Virus record (IMG/VR): IMGVR_UViG_3300042386_001493
Coordinates: 1-64,000 of that record
Reading direction: 5' to 3' (one strand)
Source of the DNA: a virus
Length of the DNA: 64,000 nt
Positions 47,201-55,942 of this stretch are shown piece after piece. Below the pieces are notes generated by a model. That model worked only from the letters and a program-made list of their open reading frames with translations. It searched no databases and was not told the DNA's origin. How positions within the stretch are numbered: the stretch's first letter is position 1; each line of letters opens with the position of its first letter. Both the position numbers and the translations under genes were made by a program.

Positions 47201-49412
47201 ATTGATCTGTATTTCTATCAGAATATAAAAGAGATCCATTTATATTTGATATTGCTTTATAGCGTTCTGTTGTTGCTATGCCGCTTGATTTTACGTTGGT
47301 ATCTACAGAAGCAATAGCATTTAAAATACTAATAGTAGTCCATGATATTCTATCAGTAGACACTCTTGTATTTGTTCCTGTTGAAGATGCTACTGTTGAT
47401 ATATTTGGATTATATAATAAGATTGAGGTACGGAGTTGGCCTGACTCTCCACCTGCTACCCAAAGGCCGTTTCCATAGGCTACTGATGTTATACTTGAAG
47501 TTCCAAAGTTGGAGGTTTGCGTAGTCCAAGTTATTGCATCTGTTGAGGTGCGGAGTTGGCCTGTATTTCCACCTGCTATCCAAAGATTGTTTCCGTAGTC
47601 TACTGAGTTTATCTGTGTATTACCAAAGTTAGAGGTGCGTGTGGTCCAGGTCGTACCATCCGTTGAGGTACGTAACTGGCCTGTATCCCCACCTATTGTC
47701 CATAGGTTGTTGCCATAGGATATTGCTCTTATGGCTGTACTTCCAAAGTTTGAGGTACGGGTAGTCCAGGTTATGGCATCTGTTGAGGTACGAAGTGTTC
47801 CTGTATAGCCGCCTGCTATCCAAAGATTGTTTCCGTAGTTTAACCTTAGTATATCCGTATTACCAAAGTTTGAAGTTTGGGTAGTCCAGGTGGTGCCGTC
47901 TGTTGATGTTCGTAGTTGTCCTCTATTTCCACCTGCTACCCAGAGGCTGTTTCCATAGGCTATTGAGTGTATAAAAGAGGTTCCAAAGTTGGAGGTACGA
48001 GTGGTCCAGGTTGTGCCATCTGTTGAGGTGCGTAGTGTTCCTGCATTACCACCTGCTATCCAAAGGTTATTGCCGTAGGCTATTGAGTATATACGTGTAC
48101 TTCCAAAGTTGGAGGTGCGGGTATCCCAGGTTGTGCCATCTGTTGAAATTTGTATTTGTCCAGTATCTCCACCTGCTATCCATAGGCTGTTGCCGTAGGC
48201 TACTGAGCGTATTGTTGTGCTTCCAAAGTTAGAGGTTTGTGTATTCCAACTAGATATTGCATTATTATTTTCAGCAATTTGCACATTATTTATATTACTT
48301 GATCCAAATCCAGCATCTATTGTTGTCCATGATATGGAGTCGGTAGAAAATAAGAGTCTATTATTGTTCCCGCCGACAATATAATTATTTAAAGTAGGAT
48401 TATATGAAATATCGTTTAAAGAATCATCTGCTGAAGTGCGGATTTGTCCTTGATTTCCACCTGCTACCCAGAGGCTGTTGCCATAGGCTACTGAGTATAT
48501 ATCTGAAGTTCCAAAGTTAGAGGTTTGGGTGGTCCAGGTTATGGTATCTGTTGAGGTGCGCAATTGGCCATATTGCCCACCTGCTACCCAAAGACTGTTG
48601 CCGTAGGCTACTGAGAATATACTTGTATTACCAAGGTTTGAGGTTCTGGTAGTCCAGGTTGTGCCATCTGTTGATGTGCGTAGTTGTCCTGAATTTCCAC
48701 CTGCTATCCAAAGGTTATTGCCGTAGGCTATTGAGCCTATAGATGTACCACCAAAGTTGGAGGTTTGGGTAGTCCAGGTTATGGCATCTGTTGAGGTGCG
48801 TAAGGTGCCTGTATTTCCACCTGCTATCCAAAGACTGTTGCCGTAGGCTATTGAGCGTATTGCTGAAGTTCCAAAGTTTGAGGTTTGAGTGGTCCAAGTT
48901 GTGCCATCTGTTGAGGTGCGCAATTGGCCATATTGCCCACCTGCTACCCAAAGGCTGTTGCCGTAGGCTACTGAAAATATATTTGTATTACCAAAGTTTG
49001 AGGTTTGAGTGGTCCAAGTTGTGCCATCTGTTGAGGTGCGCAATTGGCCTGTATAGCCGCCTGCTATCCATAGGCTGTTGCCGTAGGCTACTAATCGTAT
49101 ATCCGTATTTCCAAAGTTGGAGGTACGAGTGGTCCAGGTTATGGTATCGGTTGAGGTGCGAAGTGTGCCAGATTGCCCACCTGCTACCCAAAGGTTATTT
49201 CCATAGGCTACTGCTCTTATCTGTGTGTTTCCAAAGTTTGAGGTTTGTGTGGTCCAGAATGTGCCATTATTTGACGGTATATTAATATCAAAAGTTGTTA
49301 AATCTCCAGTAGATGATCTTAATGTTCCATCAGTTCCAGTAATAAAAAGTTTTTTTAAAAAGTTGAATGTTGATACAAATACAGCGCTAGCAGTAATTCC
49401 TAAGATTGGCAT
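44247..49412 (-). CDS. Giant five-propeller repeat protein, probable tail spike or fibre
   Basis: A 1721-residue protein started at the ATG at 49412, coupled by GCATAATG to the upstream fibre gene; it starts MPILGITASAV. Almost all of it is a 40-residue repeat with the pattern W.T.TSNFG....I.SVAYGN.LW.AGG..G.LRTSTD. There are 35 clear copies in five groups of seven, separated by 38-82 residue spacers. Such W/Asp-box repeats fold as beta-propeller blades, so each group is likely a seven-bladed propeller. The spacers contain weaker repeat-like text, so an eighth blade cannot be excluded. It would be displayed on the virion and bind host glycans. A short unique end (LPISNYNLTDIEL) follows. Confidence 0.82.
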   Translation of the reverse strand: MPILGITASAVFVSTFNFLKKLFITGTDGTLRSSTGDLTTFDINIPSNNGTFWTTQTSNFGNTQIRAVAYGNNLWVAGGQSGTLRTSTDTITWTTRTSNFGNTDIRLVAYGNSLWIAGGYTGQLRTSTDGTTWTTQTSNFGNTNIFSVAYGNSLWVAGGQYGQLRTSTDGTTWTTQTSNFGTSAIRSIAYGNSLWIAGGNTGTLRTSTDAITWTTQTSNFGGTSIGSIAYGNNLWIAGGNSGQLRTSTDGTTWTTRTSNLGNTSIFSVAYGNSLWVAGGQYGQLRTSTDTITWTTQTSNFGTSDIYSVAYGNSLWVAGGNQGQIRTSADDSLNDISYNPTLNNYIVGGNNNRLLFSTDSISWTTIDAGFGSSNINNVQIAENNNAISSWNTQTSNFGSTTIRSVAYGNSLWIAGGDTGQIQISTDGTTWDTRTSNFGSTRIYSIAYGNNLWIAGGNAGTLRTSTDGTTWTTRTSNFGTSFIHSIAYGNSLWVAGGNRGQLRTSTDGTTWTTQTSNFGNTDILRLNYGNNLWIAGGYTGTLRTSTDAITWTTRTSNFGSTAIRAISYGNNLWTIGGDTGQLRTSTDGTTWTTRTSNFGNTQINSVDYGNNLWIAGGNTGQLRTSTDAITWTTQTSNFGTSSITSVAYGNGLWVAGGESGQLRTSILLYNPNISTVASSTGTNTRVSTDRISWTTISILNAIASVDTNVKSSGIATTERYKAISNINGSLLYSDRNTDQYNQYRSLYQAGIFWTTRTSNFGNFFITSVAYGNNLWVVGGSSGTLRTSTDAITWTTRTSNFGTSFIQSVAYANSLWIAGGNTGQLRTSTDAITWTTRTSNFGNTEIQSIAYGNSLWVAGGYTGQIRTSTDGTTWTTQTSNFGTSNIYAIAYGNNLWVAGGTGSQIRTSTDAITWATRTSNFGTTIFSVAYGNNLWVAGGVYGRIRTSTDAITWATRTSNFGTTRIESIAYANSLWIAVGYTGTLRTSTDGTTWDTQTSNFGNTRIQSVAYGNSLWVAGGSAGQVRTSTVTPLFNNIKSISAFGNTAFGLIADNNFVTSNNLISYTIQNLQWTTQTSNISGNLAIRDIAYGNNLWVASGIFSTLRTSTDAITWTTQTSNFSAVDSIFALAHNNNLWVIGGANGQLRTSTDAITWTTRTSNFGASLINEIAYGNNLWVAVGGSGQLRTSTDTITWTTQTSNFGTSGIRTAVYSNSLWIAGGYSGQLRTSTDAITWTTQTSNFGASLINKIIYGNNLWVAGGEAGNLRTSTDAITWTTRTSNFGATTINSVAYANNLWAIVGDAGQLRTSIDAITWTTQTSNFGSTVINSVAYGNNLWAIGGEAGQLRISYTPSISPIITSINTDILASDQGIFYTFNTSNSTYASTRTGVLGWVEKVNSYNNTYSIYVDGKTPNRWVTQTSNFGNTFITSVAYGNNLWVAGGGSGQVRTSTNGTTWTTRTSNFGNTQINSVDYGNNLWIAGGNTGQLRTSTDGTTWTTRTSNFGNTQIQRVAYGNSLWVATGYTGQLRTSTDGTTWTTQTSNFGNTTIWSAAYGNSLWIAGGDGGQLRTSTDAITWTTRTSNFGTTRIISVAYGNNLWIAGGISGTLRTSTDGTTWTTQTSNFGSGTIRSIAYGNSIWVAGGNFGALRTSTDGVTWTTKTLNFVNDIFSVAYGNNLWTAISGSGDINTSTVNENLGIYVSTDGATWTTQALTLPISNYNLTDIELA
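44352..45185 (-). repeat. Propeller block 5, seven repeats
   Basis: Six full units and a seventh, more divergent one (TKTLNFVND) that merges with the C-terminal end. Confidence 0.8.
44971..45065 (-). repeat. 95-bp segment identical to one in block 2
   Basis: By direct reading, 44971-45065 is identical to 47557-47651, although the two lie in propeller blocks 5 and 2. Neighbouring units differ much more, so this looks like recent exchange between blocks. Confidence 0.75.
45369..46214 (-). repeat. Propeller block 4, seven repeats
   Basis: Seven units of 40-41 residues, with two more divergent units at the start (TSNISGNL and TSNFSAVD variants). A 61-residue spacer follows. Confidence 0.82.
46329..47165 (-). 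repeat. Propeller block 3, seven repeats
   Basis: Seven units, one of 39 residues. A 38-residue spacer follows, about the length of a single blade. Confidence 0.85.
47412..48251 (-). repeat. Propeller block 2, seven repeats
   Basis: Seven 40-residue units. The last runs into an 82-residue spacer that contains a degenerate STDRISWTT repeat. Confidence 0.85.
48420..49259 (-). repeat. Propeller block 1, seven 120-bp repeats
   Basis: Seven consecutive 40-residue units, each coded by 120 bases, at the N-terminal side of the giant repeat protein. A 57-residue spacer with one weak repeat follows. Confidence 0.85.
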
Positions 49413-51664
49413 TATGCGCTTAAATCCCCTACAGCCACCCAAGTATTTGCTGCTCTTTTAACAATTGTGGCGACAGACCATTGTCCTCTTAGTTTTAAAC
49501 CAGGACTTCCATTTACTGTTGTAGTTGCTGGAGTTACCGCTGCAATTGTTATTTGTCCTGCTCCAGTTTGTAAAATATTTATTTGTGATCCTATTGCAAA
49601 ATTTGCAGTAGCATCTGTTGGTATATTTAGTGTACCCGCAGTTGCTCCATTACTTAACTCAAGCCATTTATCTTTATCTGCTAGAACTACTGTGTATGCA
49701 TTTGTTGTAAATGTAGGTGTTGAAATAGTTAAAGTAGAAGAAGCAAACTCAACTGCTTGTGACACCGAATTAAGAGTGCCCCCAACAAGAATTTTGTCAT
49801 TAGTAGAATCCCAAGCAATTCTGCCATCTGTTGTAGAAGATGTAGTAGATAGAGTAAGGAGTGGTGTATCAATTGTTGGACTTGTTAAAGTTTTATTTGT
49901 AAGGGTTTCAGATACATCTTTAAGAGCAGTTCCATTCATAGAGTATGACTTACCAGAAGCAAGATTTATGTGTTCCGATGAAGTCCAAGAATCTGTAGAG
50001 TCAACCCAGTTAAAGGTTTTATCGGTTGTGCCTTTAAGTGTAATACCTCCGCCATCGGCAGTTATGTCTGTTGGAGTTTCTACATCTCCAAGAATAATAT
50101 TTTTATCTTCAACAACTAGGTTAGTTGAGTTAATATTTGTAGTTGTACCGTTTACGGTAAAGTTTCCAGATACCGTCAAAGAAGGAACTGTAAATTCTCC
50201 AGATGAAGATACATTAGCAAGGATTGTTCCGCTTGAGTTTTGCCATTCTTGCAGGTTAGCGGTTTGTGATGCTATGCCTCTAATAACTTGTCCAATATTT
50301 GTTGTAGCAGTTGTGGTAACTTCCATTTGTGCGCCGTAGTTAGTAGTACCACCAGTACGCATTTTTCCAGTTGATGTTACAAAAGATACACCTGTAATAA
50401 AATCTGAAACAAATGCGCCATCTGATTGAATTCTTGCCAATAGTGTACCAGCACTATCCTGCCATTGTTGAAGGTTGGCGGTTTGGGAGGTTGCACCACG
50501 AACAACTATCGGAGTAATTGCTGCCGTACCAGCAACAAAACTTCCAACGGCAGACAAAGTAAATGTTCCACCTGTACCTGCTACATCTGTAAATCCTGAA
50601 CCAAGAACCGTAAAGGTTGTTGATGTAACTGCTGTGACTGTCCAAGTTCCATTGTAAGTGCCACCACTTACTGATGCCACTGTAACTCGCTGACCTGCTT
50701 GCACAAGTGATGTGCCACCATAGGTAAAGACTGCAACTGTCGCAGATGTATATGCAGCCGATGTGATTGCCGTAGTAGTTGAACCATTGATGCTTGTGGT
50801 AGTCCCTGCGTATATTTGTCCAGCAGAATTAATTCCTGAAAGAACAGTTCCAGCACTACCCCTCCATTGTTGTAGGTCTGAAGTTTGAGTTGAAATACCT
50901 ATTACTTGTAAAGATGGATAACTTCCTGCTGTTGATGTGACAGCAAAATAGGCAGAATTATTTCCTGATTGAAATACTAGTTGGCTTCCTCCGCCACCTA
51001 CATATCCCATTGAACCTGAAATACGTAAATTACCACTTGCCTGGATTGATGCCAACGTTGTACCAGCATTATTCTGCCATTGTTGAAGGTCGTTTGATTG
51101 TGACGTTGCGCCTCTCACAACTATTCCAGTAGTAGTATTATTTATAGGAATTACTGATAATTGTGTTCCTGTTATTAAGGTTCCAAGATTTAGTGCGCCA
51201 GTATTTCTTAGGCTTGCCCTTACCGTTCCATCAAAATTGTGCCATTCTTGCAGGTTAGCGGTTTGAGATTCGGTGCCCTTTACAATTAAACCAATAGTTT
51301 CAGCATTAGCAGTAGTAATCTGTTGCACTCCACCAGTAAAAGTATTGGCGGTAGCAAGATAAGGAACACCAGTAATTGCTGAACCTGCTGGAATTGTTAC
51401 TGTGCCAGTAAAAGTGGGGGAAGCAAGTGGGGCTTTAGCATCTATCTGAGTTTGAATTGCTGAAGTTACACCATCTACATAATTTAATTCTGTAGAAGTT
51501 GCTGTAAGATCAACGTTCTCGTTAATTTTTGGGGTAGTTAAAGTTTTATTTGTAAGAGTTTGTGTATCCGATGTGGTAATAACTTGATTACCATTGACCG
51601 TAGCAGAGTTTCCTTCTACGATCAAACCATTCTTGACCCTAAAATCTTTATTTGTTGTAGTCAC
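49412..51664 (-). CDS. Tail fibre with repeat shaft
   Basis: A 750-residue fibre that begins with a GTG codon. Its N-terminus (NKDFRVKNGLIVEGNSATV) is shared with the next fibre gene upstream and is probably the virion attachment part. The shaft has LTNKTLT repeats and five copies of a roughly 30-residue unit (TSQTANLQQWQDSAGTLLA and variants). The C-terminal 90 residues (YTVVLADKDKWLELSNG, GLKLRGQWSVATIVKRA) are shared with the fibre at 61050-61778. The gene runs by GCATAATG into the propeller protein, so the two may form one functional fibre. Confidence 0.75.
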   Translation of the reverse strand: MTTTNKDFRVKNGLIVEGNSATVNGNQVITTSDTQTLTNKTLTTPKINENVDLTATSTELNYVDGVTSAIQTQIDAKAPLASPTFTGTVTIPAGSAITGVPYLATANTFTGGVQQITTANAETIGLIVKGTESQTANLQEWHNFDGTVRASLRNTGALNLGTLITGTQLSVIPINNTTTGIVVRGATSQSNDLQQWQNNAGTTLASIQASGNLRISGSMGYVGGGGSQLVFQSGNNSAYFAVTSTAGSYPSLQVIGISTQTSDLQQWRGSAGTVLSGINSAGQIYAGTTTSINGSTTTAITSAAYTSATVAVFTYGGTSLVQAGQRVTVASVSGGTYNGTWTVTAVTSTTFTVLGSGFTDVAGTGGTFTLSAVGSFVAGTAAITPIVVRGATSQTANLQQWQDSAGTLLARIQSDGAFVSDFITGVSFVTSTGKMRTGGTTNYGAQMEVTTTATTNIGQVIRGIASQTANLQEWQNSSGTILANVSSSGEFTVPSLTVSGNFTVNGTTTNINSTNLVVEDKNIILGDVETPTDITADGGGITLKGTTDKTFNWVDSTDSWTSSEHINLASGKSYSMNGTALKDVSETLTNKTLTSPTIDTPLLTLSTTSSTTDGRIAWDSTNDKILVGGTLNSVSQAVEFASSTLTISTPTFTTNAYTVVLADKDKWLELSNGATAGTLNIPTDATANFAIGSQINILQTGAGQITIAAVTPATTTVNGSPGLKLRGQWSVATIVKRAANTWVAVGDLSA

Positions 51665-51692
51665 TGAAGTTCCCTATCCCCTCAGATACATA

Positions 51693-54074
51693 TTAGGCTT
51701 CTATAAGCGTCTTATGCACCTTTACTGTTGTCTCGTCTGATGCCGTTACAAGTAGTCTAACATTTCCGCCTGAGTAATCTGCATTAGTTGTTCCTAAAGA
51801 TGCTGCTGCATTGATTACATCTGCGTATTCTGTAAGAGCAACGTTGTTGCCTCCGTCTACGTTAACAAGGATTTCTATGGTTTGAATTTCTGTACCCTTT
51901 TTCATTTGTACTAAATATTTAGCACTTGAGTATGTGGTTGCTGACCAAGAGTCAACTACGGTTGCAGTTCCACTTGTAAGTGCTTGTGTAGCAGTTCCAA
52001 TTAATGCATCTGTCAGTGTAAGCGATGTTGCAGTTGCTGCACCAATGTTTGGAGTTGTAAGTGTTGGAGAGGTGCCAAATACTAGAGCGCCAGACCCTGT
52101 TTCGTCAGAGATTACTGATGCTAGTTCTGTTGAAGTGGTTGCTGCAAAAACGTCCAATTTGTTGTTTGTAAGAGCAACAGTACCTGTAGCATCTGGAAGA
52201 GTAATTGTTCTGTCTGCAGTTGGATCAGTTACTGTAATAGTTGTTTCATGGTCGTTTGCTGTAGCACCTTCAAGAACGATACTTCCGTCTGAAAGGGTAA
52301 GTCCTGAAATTGTTGGTGATGTTAGAGTTTTGTTTGTTAAAGTGTCCGTTGAAGAGGTAGTGACAACATTAACACCTTCAACAGCAATAACACCTGCTGA
52401 AACTCTTGAAATTGTTGTGTCTGTAGCATGGCCTAACTCAACAGTTCCTACACCTAAAGCGGTGGAAGTTGAAGCAACTAATCCACTAATCGGTAAGCCA
52501 GTTGCATTTGTTAAAGTTCCTGATGCTGGAGTTCCAAGTGCTGGAGTAGTTAGTGTTGGCGATGTGAGAGTTTTATTTGTAAGGGTTTGTGTATCTGTTA
52601 ATGTTACTACAGTTGAATCAATATCAAGAGTGTTTCCAGTCTTGTCTAATCCTGTACCCGCAACAATTTGTCCAAGACCAGTAAACTGAGTAAAGGTAAG
52701 TGCTGTAGTTCCAACTGTAATTGCACCATCGTTAGTTAATACATAACCTTGATCAGCGTTTACAGTTCCTTCTTCTACGAATACCGCAAAATTTGAAGTA
52801 AGTTCAGCACCTTCATCACAATCTTGTGCACGATCTGGATTACCAAATGGTCGAACTATATAAATACCGTTTTCTGAAGCAGTTGATTGATTCTTAACAA
52901 GAATACGCTCATTAACAACAAGAGTTACTCCGTCAATAACATCTCCATTGTTAAGATCACTGAAAAGGTTAACGTTTGCAGTTGTTGCTGCACGTACTGA
53001 TGGTTTCCAGTCAATACCTACAACTGCTGTATCAACATAACCTTTTGTTGCTGCATCTGATGAATCAGTTGGTGTACCAAGACCTGTAATCTTGTAAGTT
53101 GCCATACTGACGTTGCCAGTTGGTGCTCCAACAGCGCTTAGTGCAAACTCTGAAGGGTCTACAGAAATTGCGCCTGTTGAATCATCATAGTCAAGACCAT
53201 TTCCTACAACAGTTCCAATTGCATCTTGTGCTCTTTCGTCTGTGAAGTATTTGTTTGTTGAACCTTCTGCAATATCGTCAGATCCAAGAGTACGTGAACC
53301 ACCAAGAGATGTTGATGTACCGTTAATAGTAATTGCTGAGTTTGATAGTTTATCGTTTGCAATTGATCCTGCAAGCATTGTGTTTGTTACAGAACCTGTA
53401 TCTCCAGTTGTTACAACAGTTCCAGTTACGTCTGGAAGAGTAATTGTACGGTCTGCTGTAGGGTTTGTTACTGTAAGAGTTGTCTCGTTAGCATCTGCTG
53501 ATGAACCTTCAAAAACAATGCTTGAATCTGAAAGTGCAAGTCCTGAAACCACTGGGCTTGTAAGAGTCTTATTTGTAAGTGTTTCAGTTCCTGCAAGAGT
53601 TGCAAAGTCTTGATCTGTTAGTGCTGTATTAAACTCTGCAATAGTTCCTGTAATTGTGTTTGTAGTTAGTGAAACCGATTTGTTTGTAAGTGTATCAGTT
53701 GTGTCTTTAAGAACTACCGTTCCAGTTGCATTTGGAAGTGTAATTGTTCTATCTTCAGTTGGATCGGTTACTTGAAGGGTAGTTTCAAAGTCATTTGCAG
53801 TTGCACCTTCAAATGAAACGCTTGCTTGAAATACTCCAACTGGTTGTGTTTCTTTCCAGGCAATTCCATTTGTTGCTTGATCGTCTGCTGTAAGCACATA
53901 GTTATTTGTTCCAACTGCTAGACGAGTTACTGCATCTGCACCAGATGCAACTAGTAAATCACCTTTTGCGTCTACTAATGCTTCTGTTAATATATCGTGG
54001 TTGTTTACAGTTGCAGTTGATCCTTCAACTACTAGTCCCGCTTTTACTCTAAAATCTTTTGTTACGGTTGCCAT
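51693..54074 (-). CDS. Tail fibre with LTNKTL repeats
   Basis: A 793-residue protein. The N-terminus [18 protein letters not shown] matches the other long fibre. It then carries several LTNKTLTSP repeats and repeated [17 protein letters not shown] segments, as seen in T4-like and marine phage fibres. The C-terminal domain ([36 protein letters not shown]) is related to the one in the next upstream protein (54090-54536). It has AAGGAGAT upstream. It is probably a tail-tip or side fibre that contributes to host recognition. Confidence 0.7.
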   Translation of the reverse strand: MATVTKDFRVKAGLVVEGSTATVNNHDILTEALVDAKGDLLVASGADAVTRLAVGTNNYVLTADDQATNGIAWKETQPVGVFQASVSFEGATANDFETTLQVTDPTEDRTITLPNATGTVVLKDTTDTLTNKSVSLTTNTITGTIAEFNTALTDQDFATLAGTETLTNKTLTSPVVSGLALSDSSIVFEGSSADANETTLTVTNPTADRTITLPDVTGTVVTTGDTGSVTNTMLAGSIANDKLSNSAITINGTSTSLGGSRTLGSDDIAEGSTNKYFTDERAQDAIGTVVGNGLDYDDSTGAISVDPSEFALSAVGAPTGNVSMATYKITGLGTPTDSSDAATKGYVDTAVVGIDWKPSVRAATTANVNLFSDLNNGDVIDGVTLVVNERILVKNQSTASENGIYIVRPFGNPDRAQDCDEGAELTSNFAVFVEEGTVNADQGYVLTNDGAITVGTTALTFTQFTGLGQIVAGTGLDKTGNTLDIDSTVVTLTDTQTLTNKTLTSPTLTTPALGTPASGTLTNATGLPISGLVASTSTALGVGTVELGHATDTTISRVSAGVIAVEGVNVVTTSSTDTLTNKTLTSPTISGLTLSDGSIVLEGATANDHETTITVTDPTADRTITLPDATGTVALTNNKLDVFAATTSTELASVISDETGSGALVFGTSPTLTTPNIGAATATSLTLTDALIGTATQALTSGTATVVDSWSATTYSSAKYLVQMKKGTEIQTIEILVNVDGGNNVALTEYADVINAAASLGTTNADYSGGNVRLLVTASDETTVKVHKTLIEA

Positions 54075-54089
54075 CTTATATCTCCTTGG

Positions 54090-54536
54090 TTAGGCCTTTA
54101 ATCCCATACGCATGTAGCGTAGGGTTATAGGTGTAATTCCCCCTACTGGAACAACAGTTAGTGAAACTGTGTCTCCAGCCCTTGAAACAGAGATGGTGCC
54201 AATATTCCCATCATTGTCAATTGTTGCATACTGAGTAAAGTTAACATCTGTACCGTCAATCAGAATGCTAAGTTCTGTAGAAAAGTACTTGTTAGCCCCA
54301 CCTACCACATATTTGAGTGAGATCATATATTTCATTGATCTAAACTCGCTTGCTAAAAAGTTATCAAAAACCGTTGGGTTTTCAATTCCATTAATTGTTG
54401 ACTCGTTATTACCATCTGATCCAAGATCGGTAGACCTAGCAGAAGTACTATCAATTAAGTCTATATAGTTTTGTTCCGTTGGTCTATCACCTGTTTGAAA
54501 CAGGGCTTTTACATTGGTGGTTGATATCTTTGCCAT
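54090..54536 (-). CDS. Small fibre-associated protein
   Basis: A 148-residue protein whose second half (EFRSMKYMISLKYVVGG, TDVNFTQYATIDND) resembles the C-terminal domain of the adjacent 793-residue fibre. It may be a short fibre or a tip protein that carries the same terminal domain. A TGCTATAAT motif ends six bases before the ATG and there is no Shine-Dalgarno, so a leaderless mRNA is predicted. Confidence 0.6.
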   Translation of the reverse strand: MAKISTTNVKALFQTGDRPTEQNYIDLIDSTSARSTDLGSDGNNESTINGIENPTVFDNFLASEFRSMKYMISLKYVVGGANKYFSTELSILIDGTDVNFTQYATIDNDGNIGTISVSRAGDTVSLTVVPVGGITPITLRYMRMGLKA

Positions 54537-54542
54537 AGGTCT

Positions 54543-54551
54543 ATTATAGCA
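54543..54551 (-). promoter_or_regulatory. Leaderless-type promoter for gene at 54536
   Basis: TGCTATAAT ends six bases before the ATG; no Shine-Dalgarno. Confidence 0.6.
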
Positions 54552-54556
54552 TTATG

Positions 54557-54817
54557 TTAAAGAATATAGTTAGAAAAACCAATCATCTGAACACCAATTA
54601 CTGGTGGATTGTTTGGGCTATAGCCTTGAATGCCAATATTGGTTATGCTTAGTCTAAATGGAAGAATTTCTGTTAATATAACTACCTTCGAATAATTGAC
54701 TAATGCAACAGGATTTGATGCTGGCTTAATGTCTGAAATTGCTATTGTTGGAGAAATTGTTGCTGCTGAAACTAATACCGCTAAAGCAATACCTTGGGAA
54801 ATCGAGGTTGTTGCCAT
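54557..54817 (-). CDS. Hypothetical protein with hydrophobic N-terminus
   Basis: An 86-residue protein beginning MATTSISQGIALAVLVSAAT. The N-terminus could be a membrane or signal segment, but the context is structural and no cleavage motif is clear. It is coupled by TAATG to the upstream gene. Function unknown. Confidence 0.5.
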   Translation of the reverse strand: MATTSISQGIALAVLVSAATISPTIAISDIKPASNPVALVNYSKVVILTEILPFRLSITNIGIQGYSPNNPPVIGVQMIGFSNYIL

Positions 54818-55263
54818 TATGAATCCTGATCTGTTACTTCACCAAGCATAATCATTTCGCCTTGACATACTGTCCAAATACGATCATTGTCTGTTAGTTG
54901 AATATCAAAAACATCTCCAGTTCTTAACTGTTTTGATTGTACTGCAGATACCGTTACTGTAAATTCTCCTGGATCATCAAACTCTGTTGCATAAGGATAG
55001 ACTGTAAATAATAAATCATCTCCGACATCGTCTGAATACCTTCTAAAATCTCCTTTTATGTCCCAACCAGTGATATCTCCACTTTCATCATTTGTATAAT
55101 CTAAAGGATTTCCTAAATCATCTTCTACGTAAATTCTAAAAGATATAGTATCTCCTATTACAGCAGTCCAGTTAATTAATGGTGGCTTATTGCCAAGGTT
55201 ATATACTGAAGGTGTTGTTACATTTGTAATTGAACTTTCATCAGGGTTTCTATATGTAGCCAT
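54817..55263 (-). CDS. Baseplate-upper-protein-like N-terminal domain protein
   Basis: A 148-residue beta-rich protein. The pattern INWTAVIGDTISFRIYVEDD, then GDVFDIQLTDNDRIWTVCQG and MLGEVTD, matches the BppU-like domain seen at the N-terminus of siphovirus baseplate proteins. Two more genes in this window (62406-62747 and 62880-63281) share it. A TGGTATAAT motif ends six bases before the ATG and there is no Shine-Dalgarno, which suggests a leaderless message. It probably links fibres to the baseplate. Confidence 0.55.
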   Translation of the reverse strand: MATYRNPDESSITNVTTPSVYNLGNKPPLINWTAVIGDTISFRIYVEDDLGNPLDYTNDESGDITGWDIKGDFRRYSDDVGDDLLFTVYPYATEFDDPGEFTVTVSAVQSKQLRTGDVFDIQLTDNDRIWTVCQGEMIMLGEVTDQDS

Positions 55264-55269
55264 TATTTA

Positions 55270-55278
55270 ATTATACCA
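55270..55278 (-). promoter_or_regulatory. Leaderless-type promoter for BppU-like gene at 55263
   Basis: TGGTATAAT ends six bases before the ATG; no Shine-Dalgarno. It abuts the stop of the upstream gene. Confidence 0.6.
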
Positions 55279-55800
55279 TTAAGCAAGTCCATTTTTTAAT
55301 GCCCCCCATGTTCCGTTGCCCTTTGGTTGACCAACAATCAATATTCCAGTAGTTGCATTAGATTTTGCTACTACTGCTACCGCTCCAGAACCAGTTGCTG
55401 GTTGTGTTGCTGTTAATCCTCCACCATCTGCTACATAAAGAACATTGCCAGCAGTAAATGAATTTGTATTTGCATCAAGGATTACACCAGAAATAGTAAC
55501 AACGCCATCTGTATTATTTCCAATTGCAGAACTTGTTAGTCCTAATACTGGAAATGTGGCAATGTTATCAGAGTCACATTTTCCTATTGTTGTTTTTGTA
55601 TTAAATCCAGTAACAAAAACTGGTGTTGCTTTTGCAATACTTGCACCACTTACATTTCTAACCTCTATTGTATGATTTACAAGATCAGGAAGAATTAATT
55701 CAATTTGTTCCGCTAAGTCTTGCAAATCTTCATGAATGTTTACTGGATCGCTAGAAAGCGGAAAGGGAATATCATAATTTGCGGTTGCACCAGTAGCCAT
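55279..55800 (-). CDS. Putative tail or fibre protein with PFPLSSDPVN motif
   Basis: A 173-residue protein starting MATGATANYDIPFPLSSDPV, a start seen in other phage tail proteins. Residues 20-35 (HEDLQDLAEQIE) are helical and the rest is a beta-rich domain (EVRNVSGASIAKATPVFVTG). TGGTATAAT ends nine bases before the ATG without a Shine-Dalgarno. It is the first leftward gene left of the lysozyme gene and heads the fibre cassette. Function inferred from position. Confidence 0.55.
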   Translation of the reverse strand: MATGATANYDIPFPLSSDPVNIHEDLQDLAEQIELILPDLVNHTIEVRNVSGASIAKATPVFVTGFNTKTTIGKCDSDNIATFPVLGLTSSAIGNNTDGVVTISGVILDANTNSFTAGNVLYVADGGGLTATQPATGSGAVAVVAKSNATTGILIVGQPKGNGTWGALKNGLA

Positions 55801-55809
55801 AATCTTATT

Positions 55810-55818
55810 ATTATACCA
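55810..55818 (-). promoter_or_regulatory. Leaderless-type promoter for gene at 55800
   Basis: TGGTATAAT ends nine bases before the ATG; no Shine-Dalgarno. It faces the rightward lysozyme promoter about 70 bases away. Confidence 0.6.
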
Positions 55819-55865
55819 CTTCCTAAAGCAATATTTTTAATAAATGTGCGGGTATATTGATAAAG

Positions 55866-55895
55866 TTGACTTTAATCCCTAAATCATGTTATAAT
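55866..55895 (+). promoter_or_regulatory. Sigma-70-type promoter for lysozyme-like gene
   Basis: TTGACT (55866-55871), an 18-base spacer and TATAAT (55890-55895), with TGT making an extended -10. It is the best -35/-10 pair I found in the window. Transcription would start near 55902, at the base of a hairpin. Confidence 0.75.
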
Positions 55896-55901
55896 TAATA
55901 T

Positions 55902-55917
55902 ACTACCGAAAGGTAGT
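55902..55917 (+). other. 5'-terminal hairpin with GAAA tetraloop
   Basis: ACTACC-GAAA-GGTAGT forms a 6-bp stem with a stable GNRA-type loop and is followed by five T. It begins at the predicted transcription start of the lysozyme mRNA. It could protect the 5' end from decay or act as a weak attenuator. Confidence 0.55.
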
Positions 55918-55942
55918 TTTTGTTTCTAAGGAGGTAACACTA

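Noticed and set aside
44352-49259. Regular 120-bp repeats as a CRISPR array or satellite DNA
   Set aside because: Period, open reading frame and protein pattern show that they code for blade repeats; there are no unique spacers of CRISPR size.
49467-50339. Rightward 290-codon open frame opposite the fibre gene
   Set aside because: It is antisense to a repetitive fibre with Thr/Ser-rich codons that create long open antisense frames.
51934-52689. Rightward 251-codon open frame opposite the LTNKTL fibre
   Set aside because: Same cause; no start signals, and it mirrors repeats on the other strand.
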